Positions 5,775 through 7,505 of a DNA stretch of 7,505 nucleotides are shown in pieces. Location of the stretch: contig JAPPKV010000130.1 in NCBI GenBank assembly GCA_028819775.1, positions 1-7,505 of the forward strand. The letters run 5' to 3'. Numbering within the stretch: position 1 is the stretch's first letter; each line of letters opens with the position of its first letter. The stretch comes from Gammaproteobacteria bacterium. Lineage in GTDB: Bacteria; Pseudomonadota; Gammaproteobacteria; Pseudomonadales; Azotimanducaceae_A. Both the position numbers and the translations under genes were made by a program. The notes below the pieces were generated by a model. The model was not told the DNA's origin and did not search any database. It saw nothing but the letters and a program-made list of their open reading frames with translations.

Positions 5775-6878
5775 TCAGTACCGCAGGAGCGAACCGCCGC
5801 GGTTCGTCTGGACGACGCGCGCCCGGATGCCCGTGGCCAGTTCGAAGACATGGACACTGCCGCCGATGGCCGCGAGCAGCAGCGGTTCGTCGCCTTCCAC
5901 GACCAGCAATCCGGAGGCCGGCGCCTCGAAGGTGATGCGACCGATCCGACGCTGGGTGCCGCGGTCGAGGATCCAGGCTTCGGTGCCGTCCTGATCCTGC
6001 GTATCGACGCCGCCCTGGTGCATCAGGACAACGAGCAGGTCGTGTCCTGCATGGAAGGCAGCGGGTTGGCCGCCGCCGGGACGCCAACCCTCATCGTCCT
6101 CGCCCAGTATCGACCACGACTCGCCGATGTCGATCTCGCCGTTCTCGACCACCGCCTCCATGGTCAGGCCGGCAAAGCTCAGGAACTGCCAGCCGGCCGG
6201 TGTTGGTGCCGGATCGTCGAATAGCGGGTCGTCCTCCACCGAGAAGAAGGATGCGCTGCGCACCCGGGCGGATTCCGCGCCATCCTCGTCGAGCCCGATC
6301 CACTGCAACGTCCCGTCTCCGCACATCATCAGGAACCCGCGCTCACCTGTTGGCAACGTCACAGCGCACCCGGGCGTCGAGATCTCCACGACGAAACGCC
6401 GGTTCTCCACATCCACCACCGACACCGACTGGGCCGGCGTCATGTTGAAGACCGTAACGAAACGACCGCCGAACAGGACCCCCAGGTAGTGTCGATGCAG
6501 GGCCGCGATCTTATTCGGGATGGGGATCTCCCCCACGGGCGCAAGCGTCTCGTGGGCGTAGATGCGCAGGACATCCGTACGCTCGCCGTCGTGCCGTCGG
6601 GAGTAGTGGGTCTCCGCCGCGTAGATTTCGCCGCGCTCGGCATGCCGGCGCACGGTGGGCGTCCACGGCGTCAGGGACAGCGTCCCGATCATCTCGCCAT
6701 CGGCGGCGTCGAAGACGTAGCCCGCCCCAAGCCCAGCTTTTACCACGAACCACGTTGGGGCGGCGGCGCCCAATTCCGTCGTCGAGACGGTTTCGGTCGC
6801 CACGCCTGCGCCGGAGGCGGCCGCCGCGAGCAGGCAGGCAAGGAAAGTGACTCCACAGCGGGAACTGGTGTGGCGCAT
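5775..6878 (-). CDS. mauB: TTQ amine dehydrogenase heavy (large) subunit
   Basis: A 367-aa precursor. Residues 1 to about 24 are a Sec signal (VTFLACLLAAAASGA). The remainder is the seven-bladed beta-propeller scaffold that pairs with the light chain in a periplasmic two-heavy, two-light enzyme. Recognisable family stretches are VFDAADGEMIGTL (55-67), the fields around GERGFLMMCGDGTL (178-191), and LLVVLMHQGG (281-290) followed by GTEAWILDRGTQRRIGRI. Cys171 and Cys186 match the single conserved disulfide. It is somewhat shorter than the Paracoccus and Alcaligenes proteins as I remember them. The ATG at 6878 is the only start that places the signal peptide at the N-terminus, but I see no Shine-Dalgarno before it. 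Light-chain features leave methylamine versus aromatic amine open, so aauB is equally possible. Confidence 0.93.
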   Translation of the reverse strand: MRHTSSRCGVTFLACLLAAAASGAGVATETVSTTELGAAAPTWFVVKAGLGAGYVFDAADGEMIGTLSLTPWTPTVRRHAERGEIYAAETHYSRRHDGERTDVLRIYAHETLAPVGEIPIPNKIAALHRHYLGVLFGGRFVTVFNMTPAQSVSVVDVENRRFVVEISTPGCAVTLPTGERGFLMMCGDGTLQWIGLDEDGAESARVRSASFFSVEDDPLFDDPAPTPAGWQFLSFAGLTMEAVVENGEIDIGESWSILGEDDEGWRPGGGQPAAFHAGHDLLVVLMHQGGVDTQDQDGTEAWILDRGTQRRIGRITFEAPASGLLVVEGDEPLLLAAIGGSVHVFELATGIRARVVQTNRGGSLLRY

Positions 6879-6916
6879 CGAGCAGGACCAAGCCGTACCA
6901 ATCAATGAGTGTGTCG

Positions 6917-6945
6917 GGTTGCGTACCGGACGGCAACCGTGCCGT
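6917..6945 (-). promoter_or_regulatory. Overlapping, mutually exclusive stem-loops in the mauB leader
   Basis: On the + strand GGTTGC (6917-6922) pairs with GCAACC (6933-6938). Separately, ACGGCA (6930-6935) pairs with TGCCGT (6940-6945) across a 4-base loop. Bases 6933-6935 belong to both stems, so only one can form at a time in the transcript. The element lies 39-67 bases before the mauB ATG, which itself lacks a ribosome site. A regulatory switch is conceivable but not shown; no T-run follows either stem. Confidence 0.25.
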
Positions 6946-6963
6946 GGTCCGGGCCCGTCGAGT

Positions 6964-7173
6964 TCAATGGGAGCCGGTATTGTCGACGGCTTCGCAATGC
7001 GGGATTTCTCGTTCAGTGGCCAACACCATGAACCGGCCGTCCATCCGCTGGCACGCCGCCAGCACAACCAGCTCCGACCGCACCGTCGGCGTCGAACCGC
7101 GCAGCCGCCGCGGCCGTGGAACACCGGCGGTGGCGTCGGCGTGTTCGTGCACCCGAACCCGCCGATTAGGCAT
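6964..7173 (-). CDS. Uncertain 69-aa ORF between the miniprotein gene and mauB
   Basis: An ATG at 7173 overlaps the stop of the 53-aa gene by 8 bases (ATGCCTAA), and the frame runs to a TGA at 6964-6966. The product is hydrophilic, with an arginine-rich N-terminal half and the segment SELVVLAACQRMDGRFMVLA in the middle. It has no signal peptide, no motif I know and no family resemblance. Third codon positions are mostly G or C, like the neighbouring genes, and the overlap suggests possible coupling. There is no clear Shine-Dalgarno. It may simply be an open frame in a 287-base leader. Confidence 0.25.
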   Translation of the reverse strand: MPNRRVRVHEHADATAGVPRPRRLRGSTPTVRSELVVLAACQRMDGRFMVLATEREIPHCEAVDNTGSH

Positions 7174-7327
7174 GCGTCACGATCAGAGCTGCGACGATGA
7201 TCCCGACTGAGACTAGGAACAGGATGACGGACGACCACATGCGGAATGCCCCCGCACCTTTGCCCGCCTGTCCCGGTTCCGAACCGCCGTGCGACGCGTC
7301 CCCGAAGCCGCCGCCGTCTTCGTTCAC
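7166..7327 (-). CDS. 53-aa single-pass membrane miniprotein, first gene of the operon
   Basis: This short frame starts with GTG at 7327 and ends with TAA at 7166-7168. A good Shine-Dalgarno, GGGAG (7334-7338), lies 6 bases upstream. The protein has a glycine-rich hydrophilic N-terminal half (NEDGGGFGDASHGG...) and a C-terminal transmembrane segment of about 20 residues (WSSVILFLVSVGIIVAALIV, 31-50). It ends almost at once after the membrane (THA). The basic residues (Lys23, Arg29) on the N-terminal side suggest the N-terminus is cytoplasmic. I do not recognise a family. Its place directly ahead of mauB, where mauF or the aau orf-1 lies in known clusters, suggests an accessory role in the amine dehydrogenase system. 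MauF itself is a much larger polytopic protein, so this is not MauF. Confidence 0.6.
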   Translation of the reverse strand: MNEDGGGFGDASHGGSEPGQAGKGAGAFRMWSSVILFLVSVGIIVAALIVTHA

Positions 7328-7396
7328 TTAGAACTCCCGCCTCGCTTCCCCGTTGCTGGGCGTTGCAAACAGTCGATTCACCTGCGGTTTGTCCTT

Positions 7397-7504
7397 CTAC
7401 GCCAACTCCCGCCAATAGTGGCAAGCTACCGACGCCTCGCCCCGCAACGCATCCAGTGTCGGCTTTCTCTGCCTGCAGTCTTCCCGGGCATGGCGACAGC
7501 GGGT
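7397..7504 (-). CDS. C-terminal or remnant reading frame, weakly transposase OrfA-like
   Basis: A frame open from the right edge ends at TAG 7397-7399 and encodes 35 residues. The stretch RKPTLDALRGEASVA resembles the start of the helix-turn-helix region in IS3-type transposase OrfA proteins, but it then stops after CHYWRELA instead of continuing. This could be the true end of an unrelated gene, or a deleted insertion-sequence relic upstream of the operon. Too little is visible to decide. Confidence 0.25.
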   Translation of the reverse strand, partial: TRCRHAREDCRQRKPTLDALRGEASVACHYWRELA

Positions 7505-7505
7505 G

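Noticed and set aside
6879..7424. In-frame extension of the heavy chain to 549 aa
   Set aside because: It would bury the signal peptide. The extra sequence is low-complexity Arg/Gly/Pro and overlaps the miniprotein gene.
1..7505. CRISPR arrays, tRNA or rRNA genes, integrase or att sites
   Set aside because: I saw no regularly spaced repeats, no tRNA-like cloverleaf arms and no rRNA signatures by reading; a covariance-model search was not possible.

Overview
This is a GC-rich window from a Gram-negative bacterium. It encodes Sec- and Tat-exported periplasmic enzymes and an outer-membrane-type beta-barrel. The gene style fits a proteobacterium, perhaps an uncultured gammaproteobacterium; that is inference, since no rRNA or other taxonomic marker is present. 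Almost everything reads on the minus strand. The exception is the tail of a homocysteine S-methyltransferase at the left edge (+ strand).

The core (about 7330 down to 3476, minus strand) is an operon for a tryptophan tryptophylquinone (TTQ) amine dehydrogenase. In transcription order it holds: an unrecognised 53-aa membrane miniprotein with a GTG start; an uncertain 69-aa ORF in the leader; the heavy chain (mauB/aauB); the membrane protein MauE; the thioredoxin-like MauD; the TTQ-bearing light chain (mauA/aauA); and a small monohaem c-type cytochrome. The E/D, D/A and A/cytochrome junctions are all 4-base ATGA overlaps. B and E are 22 bases apart, with a strong ribosome binding site. The order B-E-D-A-cytochrome, without mauF or mauG nearby, is what I recall of the aromatic amine (aau) cluster of Alcaligenes faecalis, not the longer methylamine (mau) clusters. 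MauE and MauD would help export and disulfide-fold the cysteine-rich light chain. The heavy and light chains would oxidise a primary amine in the periplasm. The cytochrome may take part in electron transfer.

The most interesting signals are in this operon. The light chain keeps both TTQ tryptophans and the catalytic aspartate, but the second conserved active-site aspartate (Asp32 in Paracoccus MADH, Asp84 in AADH) is glycine. The light chain also mixes AADH-like and MADH-like stretches. The cytochrome has no methionine or histidine after its CxxCH motif, so it has no usual sixth haem ligand. The leader of the heavy-chain gene has two overlapping, mutually exclusive stem-loops.

Downstream, a near-consensus sigma70 promoter (3416-3444) starts a separate minus-strand unit: a CBM9-like/DUF5916 beta-barrel protein followed by a glutathione S-transferase. 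This unit converges with the methyltransferase gene across a 300-base spacer that holds two small hairpins. The right edge holds a short partial reading frame that faintly resembles a transposase OrfA.
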